A DNA stretch of 13,650 nucleotides from Prevotellaceae bacterium (GCA_022508635.1 JAFLUV010000044.1:1-13650); one strand, 5' to 3'. Shown: positions 1 through 7,306, counted from the stretch's first letter. Notes: generated by a model from the sequence alone, not told the origin. Numbers and translations: made by a program.

Positions 1-63
1 GTGCGGGCAAGTTCCGTTGGCGGCGAATCGGCTGTAATATCTCAGGGAGCAGTGCGCCCGCAC
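1..63. repeat. GC-rich inverted repeat, possible end of a structured RNA
   Basis: GTGCGGGC at 1-8 is the exact reverse complement of GCCCGCAC at 56-63, so the segment can close into a hairpin with an 8-bp GC-rich stem. A second, tighter hairpin (GTGCG, CC, CGCAC) lies at 52-63 and would compete with it. No T-run follows on the plus strand, so it does not look like a terminator for rightward transcription. Because the repeat begins at base 1, anything further upstream is cut off. It could be the 3' part of a small structured RNA or a terminator from a gene outside the window. I cannot assign a family. Confidence 0.35.
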
Positions 64-192
64 AATAAAAAAGATAAGGAAAAGGTTTATTGGCTAAAAC
101 GAATGGTGAAAACAGGTTAAATTTAACGTGAGGTTCCTACAGACTCTAAAAAACAAGATATGAAAGGAATCGACAAAAAGCCCTGCAAGCCG
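64..192. other. Intergenic region with a 12-bp palindrome
   Basis: This AT-rich stretch lies downstream of the leftward CNNM/CBS gene. No convincing coding frame is seen. GTTAAATTTAAC at 116-127 is a perfect 12-bp palindrome of unknown meaning. I found no clear intrinsic terminator for the leftward operon: the T-run just after its stop codon (reading leftward) is not preceded by a good stem. Confidence 0.4.
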
Positions 193-1500
193 TCAGGAAT
201 CCAATACGCGCAGTTGCACGAGCTCAATCTTGGTGGTGGTCTTCTTCGTCACCTTGAACTCCCAATGTCCGAAACACACAGGTTCGTTCAGTTTGGGGAA
301 GTTCTGGAACTCATGCAGGATGAGTCCGCCAACGGTCAGGTACTCGTCGCTCTCGGGAAGGTTCAGGCCGAGCAACTCGTTAGCCTGTGCTATCTCCAGT
401 CGACCGGAGAGCTGATATTCGCCTGGAGCAATCTCGCGAGCAATGTAATTCTTGCTGTCATGCTCATCTTCTATCTCACCGAAAATTTCCTCTACCAAGT
501 CCTCCATCGTGATGATACCGCTGGTGCCGCCAAACTCGTCGACGATGACAGCCAGCGAACGTTTCTGGCTGATGAAGATGCCAAGCAGCTTCTGCGCGTT
601 CATCGTCTCAGGCACGATAGGCACCTCGCGTATGTGCTTCGTCCAATCTTCACCTTCTGCCAGACGGAACATCTCAACGCTATGGATGTAGCCCACAATG
701 TTGTCAATATCCTCCTTGTAGACGATGATCTTGCTGTGTCCGCTCTCCACGAACTGAATGCGCAGGTCGTGCAGGGAGGTGTCTGCGGAAACGGCAGTAA
801 TCTCAGTGCGGGGCACGATGCAATCACGCACCTTGACGGAACTGAAGTCGAGCGCATTCTGGAAGATTTTCACCTCATTCTCTATGTGCTCCTCGTCCGT
901 TGCCTTGTCGATATTACTTTGTATGAGGTAGTCCAAGTCTTCGCGAGTGAATGTCTTCTCCATAGGTGTCTTGGCAACTTTCTCGCCCGCCATCCATAGC
1001 AGCAACTTGCCCAGTGAGCTGGTCAGCTTGCTGACAGGCCAGAGCACTATATAGAATATGTAGGCGGGTAGTGCGAAGATGCGCATCATGCGATTGGGAT
1101 TGATACGGAAGAGCGTCTTAGGCAAGAACTCGCCCGTGACAAGTACGATAATCGTGGCAAGGATGGTCTGCAAAAACAAACAGACAGCCTCATTTGGACA
1201 ATCACCAACCGGATTATGAATGCCTAACGGAATGAGGATGGCGGCACTGACAATCTTTGCCATGAGTATACCATAGATGACCAGCGCTATGTTGTTTCCC
1301 ACTAAAAGCGTGGAAATAAAACTATTCGGATGATGATAGAAAATATCAATGAGACGTGGCGAGAGTCCCTGTTCTTGCCTCTCCATTTCGAAGCGTAGCT
1401 TACTGCTCGAAACGAAGGCAATCTCCATCCCCGAGAAAAAGCCGGACAGCAGAAGGATGGCCACAACAGAAATGATAGTAGAGGTGTCTATGTCTTGCAT
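193..1500 (-). CDS. CNNM (DUF21)/CBS-pair/CorC_HlyC-domain membrane protein
   Basis: This 435-residue inner-membrane protein has the three-part layout of the CNNM/CorC family, often annotated as hemolysin-like although most members are thought to act in divalent-cation transport or homeostasis. Residues 1-180 form the DUF21/CNNM membrane region, with hydrophobic segments near 8-30, 62-92, 107-125 and 140-158 and the family words SGMEIAF (23-29) and GEFLPKTL (123-130). Two CBS domains follow at about 228-340. The second ends in the typical VDEFGGTSGIITMEDLVEEI stretch (320-339). The C-terminal CorC_HlyC domain spans about 352-432. The ATG at 1500 lies 12 bases after the lptC stop, so it is probably the last gene of the coaX operon. 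Gliding-protein GldE is a relative, but the N-terminal region reads more like the general hemolysin-type group, so I give no symbol. The transported ion cannot be read from sequence. Confidence 0.9.
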   Translation of the reverse strand: MQDIDTSTIISVVAILLLSGFFSGMEIAFVSSSKLRFEMERQEQGLSPRLIDIFYHHPNSFISTLLVGNNIALVIYGILMAKIVSAAILIPLGIHNPVGDCPNEAVCLFLQTILATIIVLVTGEFLPKTLFRINPNRMMRIFALPAYIFYIVLWPVSKLTSSLGKLLLWMAGEKVAKTPMEKTFTREDLDYLIQSNIDKATDEEHIENEVKIFQNALDFSSVKVRDCIVPRTEITAVSADTSLHDLRIQFVESGHSKIIVYKEDIDNIVGYIHSVEMFRLAEGEDWTKHIREVPIVPETMNAQKLLGIFISQKRSLAVIVDEFGGTSGIITMEDLVEEIFGEIEDEHDSKNYIAREIAPGEYQLSGRLEIAQANELLGLNLPESDEYLTVGGLILHEFQNFPKLNEPVCFGHWEFKVTKKTTTKIELVQLRVLDS

Positions 1501-1512
1501 TGAATGTTCGGA

Positions 1513-2202
1513 TTAGGGCGTTTCTATGTGATGCTCCGCCTGCGGGGAAATGCTTCTCTGCGAAGATGCCTTCTGAGTCTCTCCCCTTGAAGGAAAGCTT
1601 TGAACAGAGTCAGGCAAAGCAGACTGCTTGCTCTCTTCCTCCTTTTCCGCGATGGGGAACGTACCGACAGAATTGTTCACGGAATAGCGCGTCATCTGCT
1701 CATTGCTGCGAAACTCCGTTCCTTCCAGCTCGCGCTCGGGAGTTGTAATGTGCATATACGTATGGTTCCACATCTCGTGGCGGTTCAGATCCCAAAAGAG
1801 TTCTTCGGTACGAAAGACATCACCGTTTACATTGCGCACCACAACCCTGCCCCGCAGTTCCCACAAATTCTGACGATGCAGATAGGCAGTGTCGGACTGA
1901 ACGAAGAGGTCGGTATGGAATTTTTCATCGAAGCGTTCCATGAGTAGTCCCTTCATAAACTTCCAAGTAGATGCCTCACCATTATTCCCGTTGTAGATGT
2001 CCCACTCCTCGACCACCAGATGATAGCGCATCACACCGCTGTCGCTGATGAATGTATTCACGCCGATAGCATGCATGAACGGAACAGAATCCCCCTCGCT
2101 GACAGCCTCTGCCAAGTGTTCCTCCTCGCCCGAGCACCCGAATGAGAGCAGAGCAAGGGACAGACATATACAATTAAAAATAGAAAGCTGAAAGTTCTTC
2201 AT
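1513..2202 (-). CDS. lptC: LptC, LPS export ABC transporter periplasmic lipoprotein
   Basis: LptC links the inner-membrane LptBFG extractor to periplasmic LptA in lipopolysaccharide transport. The proposed ATG (2202) gives a 229-residue protein with a hydrophobic signal and a lipobox (LSFGC), predicting lipidation at Cys23. Bacteroidetes LptC proteins are commonly lipoproteins, whereas the E. coli form is a membrane-anchored protein. The core, about 50-180, shows the LptC pattern: TFISDSGVMRY (50-60), DIYN (68-71), a FDEKFHTD stretch (91-98), then beta-strand repeats ending in ELEGTEFRSNEQM (158-170). An in-frame ATG-ATG at 2214/2211 is an alternative start, with AGGTGGAG a few bases upstream. 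The tail from about 187 is Ser/Gln-rich, looks disordered, and extends past the conserved domain. The gene lies between an outer-membrane protein gene and the CNNM gene, probably in one transcript. Confidence 0.88.
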   Translation of the reverse strand: MKNFQLSIFNCICLSLALLSFGCSGEEEHLAEAVSEGDSVPFMHAIGVNTFISDSGVMRYHLVVEEWDIYNGNNGEASTWKFMKGLLMERFDEKFHTDLFVQSDTAYLHRQNLWELRGRVVVRNVNGDVFRTEELFWDLNRHEMWNHTYMHITTPERELEGTEFRSNEQMTRYSVNNSVGTFPIAEKEEESKQSALPDSVQSFPSRGETQKASSQRSISPQAEHHIETP

Positions 2203-2216
2203 TCTTGACATCATCG

Positions 2217-2278
2217 AGGCTACTCCACCTTGCTATCTTCAAACAAACTTATATAGCATCCATACTTACTTGTAGCCT
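2217..2278 (-). promoter_or_regulatory. Nested hairpin and possible -7 element before lptC
   Basis: In the leftward transcript AGGCTAC (plus-strand 2272-2278) can pair with GTAGCCT (2217-2223). Inside that loop TGCTAT (2253-2258) can pair with ATAGCA (2231-2236). The outer stem ends two bases before the upstream lptC ATG at 2214 and would enclose the only purine-rich AGGTGGAG. TAAGTTTG on the minus strand (2251 down to 2244) fits the Bacteroidetes -7 consensus TAnnTTTG and could give lptC and the CNNM gene their own promoter. No convincing -33 element was seen. Either signal could be chance in this 80-92-base gap. Confidence 0.35.
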
Positions 2279-2294
2279 TCACTCTTTCTTATAT

Positions 2295-3620
2295 TTATTG
2301 TATCTTATATTTCATGAACCAGCGTTCGTTGAAAGTAATGCCAAGGTTGATGAGCATATAATTCTCCGTTATCATGCCAGAAGCACCGGATGCACGCCTC
2401 AGCCATTGCAGACCGAAATTGACGACAGATCGGTTGTTATACCTGTTGGTGATGGGGACGCCTGCACCAATGCTCATGCAGAGTTCACTGGGACCGTTAT
2501 GGCCATTCACTTTGAGATAAGGTGTCGCGTAGTTGATACCTGCCCGATATTGGATACGCTTCCAGTATTTTCCGAAAGGATTGGGTATCCATTGAGTACC
2601 TACAGCAACTTTTGTCATATTGCTATAGCTACCCTCCATGGGTACATAGCTGTTTGACGTTTCGACAGGCATACGACAGTTGCCCCATTGCTCATGGTGA
2701 ACATCGGCAGCCACCACCAGTGTGTTCTTGTGCTGCCATGCTGCACCACCTGCGAAGGAGAAAGGAAGGTCGAACGGTGAAGAAGCAACGTACTGCGTAG
2801 AATCACCGTTCGAGGTGTAGATAGCAAGCGTTGCATCCTGTGCTATCTTGTGCCCAATGCCTACCGTCACGCCCAGAGTCAGCCAATCCTGTCGGCTTAG
2901 GCGTATGGGATACTGTGCTCCAAAATCTATTTTATATGTCTTCAGCAACGCATTGTAGTTCTTATATGTTCCGCGATAACTGCTACTCGACACACCGTTC
3001 TCCTTGAATACTTGTGACAAATCATGGTTGTACTTGCCCCAAAGGAAGCTGATATTAGTTCCAATCGAAATGTTGCGATATATTTTCCAACCCAATCCAA
3101 TGTAAGCCAGATCCAATCCTCCGTTACCGCTATAAAGGTTGCCGTTGGTGACAGATTGTGCGGAATTGCCATCGACTGCAATGGGTTCGTCCTTGGAATA
3201 GAACTTGTAGCCAATGCTTGAGTAAGGCATATAACCTGCAGCAAGTCCCAGCCGTGGGGCAAGACGCATGCCGACGTGGACATAATCGAGGGTAGCATTT
3301 TTGACTCCCACTGTTGTCGTTCCCTGCTTCATCTGTCCAAACGATGCCTTCATACCCACGTCCATGATAAAACTCAGAGAATCAATGGCAGAATATGAGG
3401 CAGGATTGACGGTGTTGACGCGGTTACCTATGCGTACGCCAAGGCCCACTCCGCCCATCGACTTGTTAAAACCCACAGACTGCTCGCTGAGCAGTCCGAT
3501 CCCATATCGGGAATAGGGAGAGTTGCATCCGTTTGTCTGTGCCTGAGCTATGGACATAGAGCCAAGAGCAAAGAGCAAAAGGCAAAAGACAAGGATATAT
3601 GTGAATTCTCTGTTCTTCAT
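2295..3620 (-). CDS. Predicted outer-membrane beta-barrel protein
   Basis: This 441-residue protein has a clear signal peptide, with a hydrophobic stretch at about 8-25 and likely cleavage after AQA near residue 27. The mature part starts with SPYSRYGIGLL (34-44), an opening seen in many Bacteroidetes outer-membrane proteins of the FadL/PorV-like kind. It continues with alternating polar and hydrophobic strands rich in Gly, Tyr, Asn and Ser, as in transmembrane beta-barrels, and no long hydrophobic helix follows the signal. The MGGVGLGVRIG stretch and NPASYSAIDSLSF shortly after it resemble the conserved N-terminal region of that group. Its ATG overlaps the coaX stop by four bases (ATGA), implying translational coupling. 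Function is unknown. Small-molecule or lipid transport is only a guess from the fold. Confidence 0.82.
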   Translation of the reverse strand: MKNREFTYILVFCLLLFALGSMSIAQAQTNGCNSPYSRYGIGLLSEQSVGFNKSMGGVGLGVRIGNRVNTVNPASYSAIDSLSFIMDVGMKASFGQMKQGTTTVGVKNATLDYVHVGMRLAPRLGLAAGYMPYSSIGYKFYSKDEPIAVDGNSAQSVTNGNLYSGNGGLDLAYIGLGWKIYRNISIGTNISFLWGKYNHDLSQVFKENGVSSSSYRGTYKNYNALLKTYKIDFGAQYPIRLSRQDWLTLGVTVGIGHKIAQDATLAIYTSNGDSTQYVASSPFDLPFSFAGGAAWQHKNTLVVAADVHHEQWGNCRMPVETSNSYVPMEGSYSNMTKVAVGTQWIPNPFGKYWKRIQYRAGINYATPYLKVNGHNGPSELCMSIGAGVPITNRYNNRSVVNFGLQWLRRASGASGMITENYMLINLGITFNERWFMKYKIQ

Positions 3621-4348
3621 CTTTGTTCTTTGTTAAAATCCAGTATCTTGTTCAGTCCTCTGGGGACGATATACCTATCCGTAAATATGCTGTTCTTAAT
3701 GTTTGCATCGAAGTTGATTTGGTTGCCACCAGTCAGGAAAACCAGCAAATGCGGAAATTTTGCCCTCATCGACTTGATATAGCCTTCTATCTCGTACTTC
3801 ATGCCGCGCAAGACACCGCTGCGGATAGCAGTCTCTGTATTGTAGCCCATCCCGGGAACATCACCTTCTGCCTCTATTAATGGCAAGCGGGCTGTGAACT
3901 CATGCAACGCTCTCAAACGCATCTGCATGCCGGGAGCGATGTTACCACCCCAATAGTTACCTCGCGCATCTATGACTTCGTAAGTGATACAGGTACCAGC
4001 ATCGATAATAAGCAGATCCTTGCCAGGTTTGAGCGAACTTGCACCGATAACAGCTGCAAGGCGATCGCTACCCAGGGTCTTGGGTGTACGGTAACGGTTC
4101 GTGATGGGAACAGGTGTATCCGGCGAAAAACGAAGAATGGGAATCTGCAAGCGTGAGAGTGATTCTTCCTCGCACGGCCTGAGCTCACGCACTGCCCCGA
4201 CAATACCATGCCGGAAACTGTGTTTCACCACAAAAGCATCCAATCCAGACAGATCGCCACCCTCAGCACGTATCTCGTCAATAGGTTCGTCACCTTGGAA
4301 TGCAACTATCTTGGTGACGGTGTTTCCTATGTCTATTATCAATTTCAC
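3617..4348 (-). CDS. coaX: Type III pantothenate kinase
   Basis: CoaX phosphorylates pantothenate, the first step of coenzyme A synthesis. The 243-residue product starting at GTG 4348 carries the ASKHA-fold motifs of the family: the phosphate-binding DIGNT at 6-10, GSDR at 93-96 in the pantothenate site region, DAGTCIT at 116-122, a glycine-rich GGNIAPGMQMR at 134-144, and TGG at 206-208. The GTG start is preferred over the further upstream TTG because it places DIGNT at the usual position near the N terminus and gives the normal family length. A TATCTTTG promoter element ends only five bases before this GTG, so the mRNA would have almost no leader. It is the first gene of the leftward operon, and its TGA overlaps the next ATG. 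Confidence 0.93.
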   Translation of the reverse strand: MKLIIDIGNTVTKIVAFQGDEPIDEIRAEGGDLSGLDAFVVKHSFRHGIVGAVRELRPCEEESLSRLQIPILRFSPDTPVPITNRYRTPKTLGSDRLAAVIGASSLKPGKDLLIIDAGTCITYEVIDARGNYWGGNIAPGMQMRLRALHEFTARLPLIEAEGDVPGMGYNTETAIRSGVLRGMKYEIEGYIKSMRAKFPHLLVFLTGGNQINFDANIKNSIFTDRYIVPRGLNKILDFNKEQR

Positions 4349-4353
4349 GAGTG

Positions 4354-4361
4354 CAAAGATA
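4354..4361 (-). promoter_or_regulatory. coaX: Promoter -7 element of the coaX operon
   Basis: On the minus strand TATCTTTG matches the Bacteroidetes sigma-factor -7 consensus TAnnTTTG. Five bases separate it from the coaX GTG. A TTTG lies 24 bases further upstream, slightly farther than the usual -33 spacing, so the upstream element is uncertain. The predicted transcription start falls within about three bases of the start codon. Confidence 0.55.
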
Positions 4362-4457
4362 TTAAAATCCGCTAATAAAGTAATACAAAGGGAGGAAAGA
4401 ATTAATGGCAACGACAAAAAAGTGAATGGACATGCTGTTTTTTACAATAAAATATAG

Positions 4458-4465
4458 TATCTTTG
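4458..4465 (+). promoter_or_regulatory. Promoter -7 element of the DUF4105-secA operon
   Basis: TATCTTTG fits TAnnTTTG exactly and lies six bases before the ATG at 4472. The sequence upstream (4436-4457) is AT-rich, with no clean TTG at -33. It is the mirror image of the coaX promoter in the same 123-base divergent region and likewise predicts a leaderless or nearly leaderless mRNA. Confidence 0.6.
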
Positions 4466-4471
4466 CGCCCG

Positions 4472-5671
4472 ATGTTTAAGTATATAGCCATATTATTGTG
4501 CTTCCTGCTTCCTACTTTAGCACATAGCAGTGAGCTATCAGATAGTATGCGGGTGTCTGTGCTTACGTGCTCGCCCGGACAGGAAGTGTATGCTCTCTAT
4601 GGACATACAGCTATTCGTGTGCAACATCCTGGGAAAGAAGTTGATGAGGTATTCAATTATGGTGTGTTTAGTTTCTCGAAGCCCCATTTCCTTTGGCGTT
4701 TTGTACTCGGGCAGTGCGACTATATGGTAGAATCTCTTCCTTGGGACATTTTTGTTAGGGAATACCTCCAGCGCGGATCGAGCATTACAGCGCAGGAACT
4801 GAACTTGACACAGCAGGAAACGCAGCTGCTTGTAAACAATCTCCAGGAAAATTGTCTTCCCGAAAATTGTGTGTACCGCTACAATTTCTTATATAATAAC
4901 TGCACGACTAAAGTACGTGATATGGTGGAGCAAGCCATCAACGGGCATATTCAGTACCCTGACACTCTGCCTTGCCAGACTTTCCGTGAAATATTACACT
5001 TATATACTGAAAAACATCCGTGGGCGCAGGAAGGGAATGACCTCCTGCTTGGCGCAGAGGTGGATACGCTTTTAACGGAACGTGCCGCAATGTTTGCTCC
5101 TGAGAACATGATGAACGCTTTTAATGGCGCTTTTATCTGCACACCCACAGGTGATCAACGACCATTAGTATTACACACAGAAATTCTTTTGGAGGCACAG
5201 CCACAAACAGTTGAACCCGAGTTTCCACTTCTGCCGTGGCAAGCAATGTTAGTCTTCGCTATCGGCTGTCTTTTTGTACTGCTCCTTGAGACATGGACAA
5301 GACGGCTTTTCTGGCTATGGGATGTGTTACTCCTGCTTTTACAAGGCATGGCTGGGACTTTGCTTACCTTTATGCTCCTCTTTTCGGAGCATCCTGCGGT
5401 CGGATCCAATTGGCAGGTCTGGATACTGAATCCCATTGCTTTGATAGGTATTCCCCTCGTTATAAAGGCTGCCATTAAGCATGAAAATACACTCTGGTAT
5501 ACTTTCCAGTTCGCTGTAATAACTTCGTTCCTGCTCTTTTCTCCATGGATTCCACAAGAGTTTGCTAAAATAACTATTCCTTTGGCTTTATGCCTGCTGA
5601 CGCGACCTGTCAGCTATTATATCTTCTGCCAAAGGAGAAAAAAGAAAAAGAGAGTACGCAGATGGACATGA
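4472..5671 (+). CDS. DUF4105 (Lnb_N domain) inner-membrane protein
   Basis: This 399-residue protein has a signal or anchor segment (residues 3-18), a periplasmic DUF4105/Lnb_N domain at about 25-190, and four or five C-terminal membrane segments near 256-275, 282-304, 316-336, 343-363 and 366-384. It ends in a strongly basic cytoplasmic tail (RRKKKKRVRR). Domain signatures are LTCSPGQEVYALYGHTAIRV (31-50) and YNFLYNNCTTKVRDM (137-151). His45 and Cys144 are arranged like the His-then-Asn-Cys pair of permuted papain-like folds, so a thiol hydrolase or acyl-transfer role is possible, but this is inference. The ATG at 4472 is preferred over an upstream TTG because it opens directly into the signal sequence. 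The next gene overlaps it by four bases. The role of DUF4105 in Bacteroidetes is not established. Confidence 0.85.
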   Translation: MFKYIAILLCFLLPTLAHSSELSDSMRVSVLTCSPGQEVYALYGHTAIRVQHPGKEVDEVFNYGVFSFSKPHFLWRFVLGQCDYMVESLPWDIFVREYLQRGSSITAQELNLTQQETQLLVNNLQENCLPENCVYRYNFLYNNCTTKVRDMVEQAINGHIQYPDTLPCQTFREILHLYTEKHPWAQEGNDLLLGAEVDTLLTERAAMFAPENMMNAFNGAFICTPTGDQRPLVLHTEILLEAQPQTVEPEFPLLPWQAMLVFAIGCLFVLLLETWTRRLFWLWDVLLLLLQGMAGTLLTFMLLFSEHPAVGSNWQVWILNPIALIGIPLVIKAAIKHENTLWYTFQFAVITSFLLFSPWIPQEFAKITIPLALCLLTRPVSYYIFCQRRKKKKRVRRWT

Positions 5672-7248
5672 ACAGATATAGGCTTCTCACCTCGCTCATT
5701 GTGCTTTTCAGCGTCAGTGGCACTGAAGCACAAGAATCACCGCAAGTACCCTCGCTGGTGGTAAACATCGTCATTGACCAGCTTCGTAACGATTACTTGG
5801 ATGCTTTTACGCCGCTTTATGGACAGGGCGGCTTCCTCCGCCTGAAGGAAAAAGGGCACTTTTACACGCAGGCAGAGTATCCGTTCAGCACGCCAGATCG
5901 TGCATCGGCAATGGCTTGTCTAATGACAGGTACCAGCCCCTACGTCAATGGTATCGTAGGCAGCCACTGGCTTGACCGCCAGACGTTACTTCCCGTCTTT
6001 TGTGTGGACGATGAGACTTATCCCGGTTTCAACACAAGCGAAAAATCCTCGCCCAAGCATTTGGCTGTATCTACCATCAGCGATGAGCTGAAAATATCTT
6101 CAGAGGGCAAGAGCATCGTGCTTTCTATCGCCCCGACGCGCGAAGCAGCTGTCCTCGGCGCAGGACATGCCGGGAACGGTGCTTTCTGGCTTGACGACTG
6201 GACTGGGAAATGGGCAACAACCTGCTATTACGACGATTATCCCGACTGGGCAACAGATTTTGACATCCGTTTGTCGCTTGAAAGTCGCATTGCCGACATT
6301 GTCTGGAAGCCCCTCAATGACCAAGTAGTCGAATTTAACTACTTTGCCTCGGATGGTACCAAAGGTAAAGCATTCAGCCATAAGTTCAAAAGTGAGCGCA
6401 AGTTCAGAGAATTCAAAGCCACAGCTTGCGTCAACGATGAAATCAACCTCTTTGCCAAGCAAGCTATTGAGAAGGCAGGACTTGGTACTGATGCCGTGAC
6501 TGATATGCTGACGCTGACTTATTATGCTGGTGCTTACGACCACCAATCTGCCAGGCAATATGGTATGGAAATGCAGGACACCTATGCGCGTCTTGATCGT
6601 CAATTGGAAGAACTCTTTGACTTCGTAGACGAGAAAGTAGGTATGGACAAAACATTGTTCGTAGTAACGAGCACAGGATATTTTGACTCAGAGGAACTGA
6701 TGGACCTGAGCAAGTATCGTATTCCCACTGGTATTTTCTCTATCACAAAGGCTCAGTTGCTGCTCAATATGTACCTCATTGCGGTCTATGGCTCTGGCAA
6801 CTATGTGGAGACAGCAATCGACAACCAACTCTATCTTAATCTTAAACTCATTGAGAACCGAAACCTTAACTTGGCGGAAGTACTCGATCGTTGCAGTGCC
6901 TTCCTCATCCAATTGAGCGGTGTAAAGGATGTCTATACCAGCCAACGTCTATCTCTAGGTGCATGGACACCAGGAATCAGTAAGTTACGCAACGCATACA
7001 ACCCGAAATGCTCGGGCGATATTCTCATACAGGTCTCTCCCGGATGGCTCCTTAATAACGAAGACACTCATGAACAATCGCTCAGTCGAGAGTCATACCT
7101 AAGTTTTCCTCTTTTCTTTTTAGGCTCTGGCATCATACCTGAGAAAGTAAGAGTACCTGTCACTATTGATCGTGTGGCACCCACTGTAGCACAGGCTCTG
7201 CGTATCCGTGCACCGAATGCCTGCCCGCAAGCTCCGTTCAACTACTAA
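5668..7248 (+). CDS. Alkaline-phosphatase-superfamily (PafA-like) exported protein, probably catalytically degenerate
   Basis: This exported protein of 526 residues has a signal peptide (1-22, cleavage near TEA-Q) and matches the type I phosphodiesterase/PafA branch throughout: VNIVIDQLRNDYL (32-44), FSTPDRAS (73-80), LMTGTSPYVNGIVGSHW (85-101), AVLGAGH (161-167), DTYARLD (304-310) and a C-terminal PLFFLGSGIIPEKV (481-494) followed by APT (504-506). Asp37 and a Ser/Thr at 74-75 are at the first metal-ligand and nucleophile positions. The remaining ligands appear lost: the DyxGH, ADHG and DTH motifs read AYDHQ, STGY and YLS here. A pseudophosphatase or altered enzyme is therefore likely. The start at 5668 gives an ATGA overlap with the previous stop and a basic N terminus. 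ATG 5662 is an alternative. It sits 58 bases before secA, probably in the same transcript. Confidence 0.85.
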   Translation: MNRYRLLTSLIVLFSVSGTEAQESPQVPSLVVNIVIDQLRNDYLDAFTPLYGQGGFLRLKEKGHFYTQAEYPFSTPDRASAMACLMTGTSPYVNGIVGSHWLDRQTLLPVFCVDDETYPGFNTSEKSSPKHLAVSTISDELKISSEGKSIVLSIAPTREAAVLGAGHAGNGAFWLDDWTGKWATTCYYDDYPDWATDFDIRLSLESRIADIVWKPLNDQVVEFNYFASDGTKGKAFSHKFKSERKFREFKATACVNDEINLFAKQAIEKAGLGTDAVTDMLTLTYYAGAYDHQSARQYGMEMQDTYARLDRQLEELFDFVDEKVGMDKTLFVVTSTGYFDSEELMDLSKYRIPTGIFSITKAQLLLNMYLIAVYGSGNYVETAIDNQLYLNLKLIENRNLNLAEVLDRCSAFLIQLSGVKDVYTSQRLSLGAWTPGISKLRNAYNPKCSGDILIQVSPGWLLNNEDTHEQSLSRESYLSFPLFFLGSGIIPEKVRVPVTIDRVAPTVAQALRIRAPNACPQAPFNY

Positions 7249-7306
7249 AAAACTAACCGTCTGCCACAGGTAACCATCAATTAACAAACAATACATTATA
7301 TATAAT

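Noticed and set aside
1..63. TPP riboswitch, because the reverse strand contains CTGAGA
   Set aside because: The second conserved TPP segment (CCTGATCTGG-like) is absent, so the match is a short coincidence.
160..999. Long open frame (279 codons) on the plus strand
   Set aside because: It lies entirely antisense to the well-supported CNNM/CBS gene, has no family resemblance, and follows from codon bias in that gene.
2205..2657. Plus-strand open frame of 150 codons
   Set aside because: It covers the lptC leader and the 3' end of the outer-membrane protein gene on the opposite strand. It is a shadow frame.
4349..4417. N-terminal extension of CoaX from a TTG codon
   Set aside because: It would add 23 residues before the DIGNT motif, exceed the family length and run through the promoter. 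GTG at 4348 fits better.
5590..5667. Earlier start for the phosphatase-like protein
   Set aside because: It would add a lysine-rich stretch before the signal peptide and overlap the DUF4105 gene by about 80 bases.
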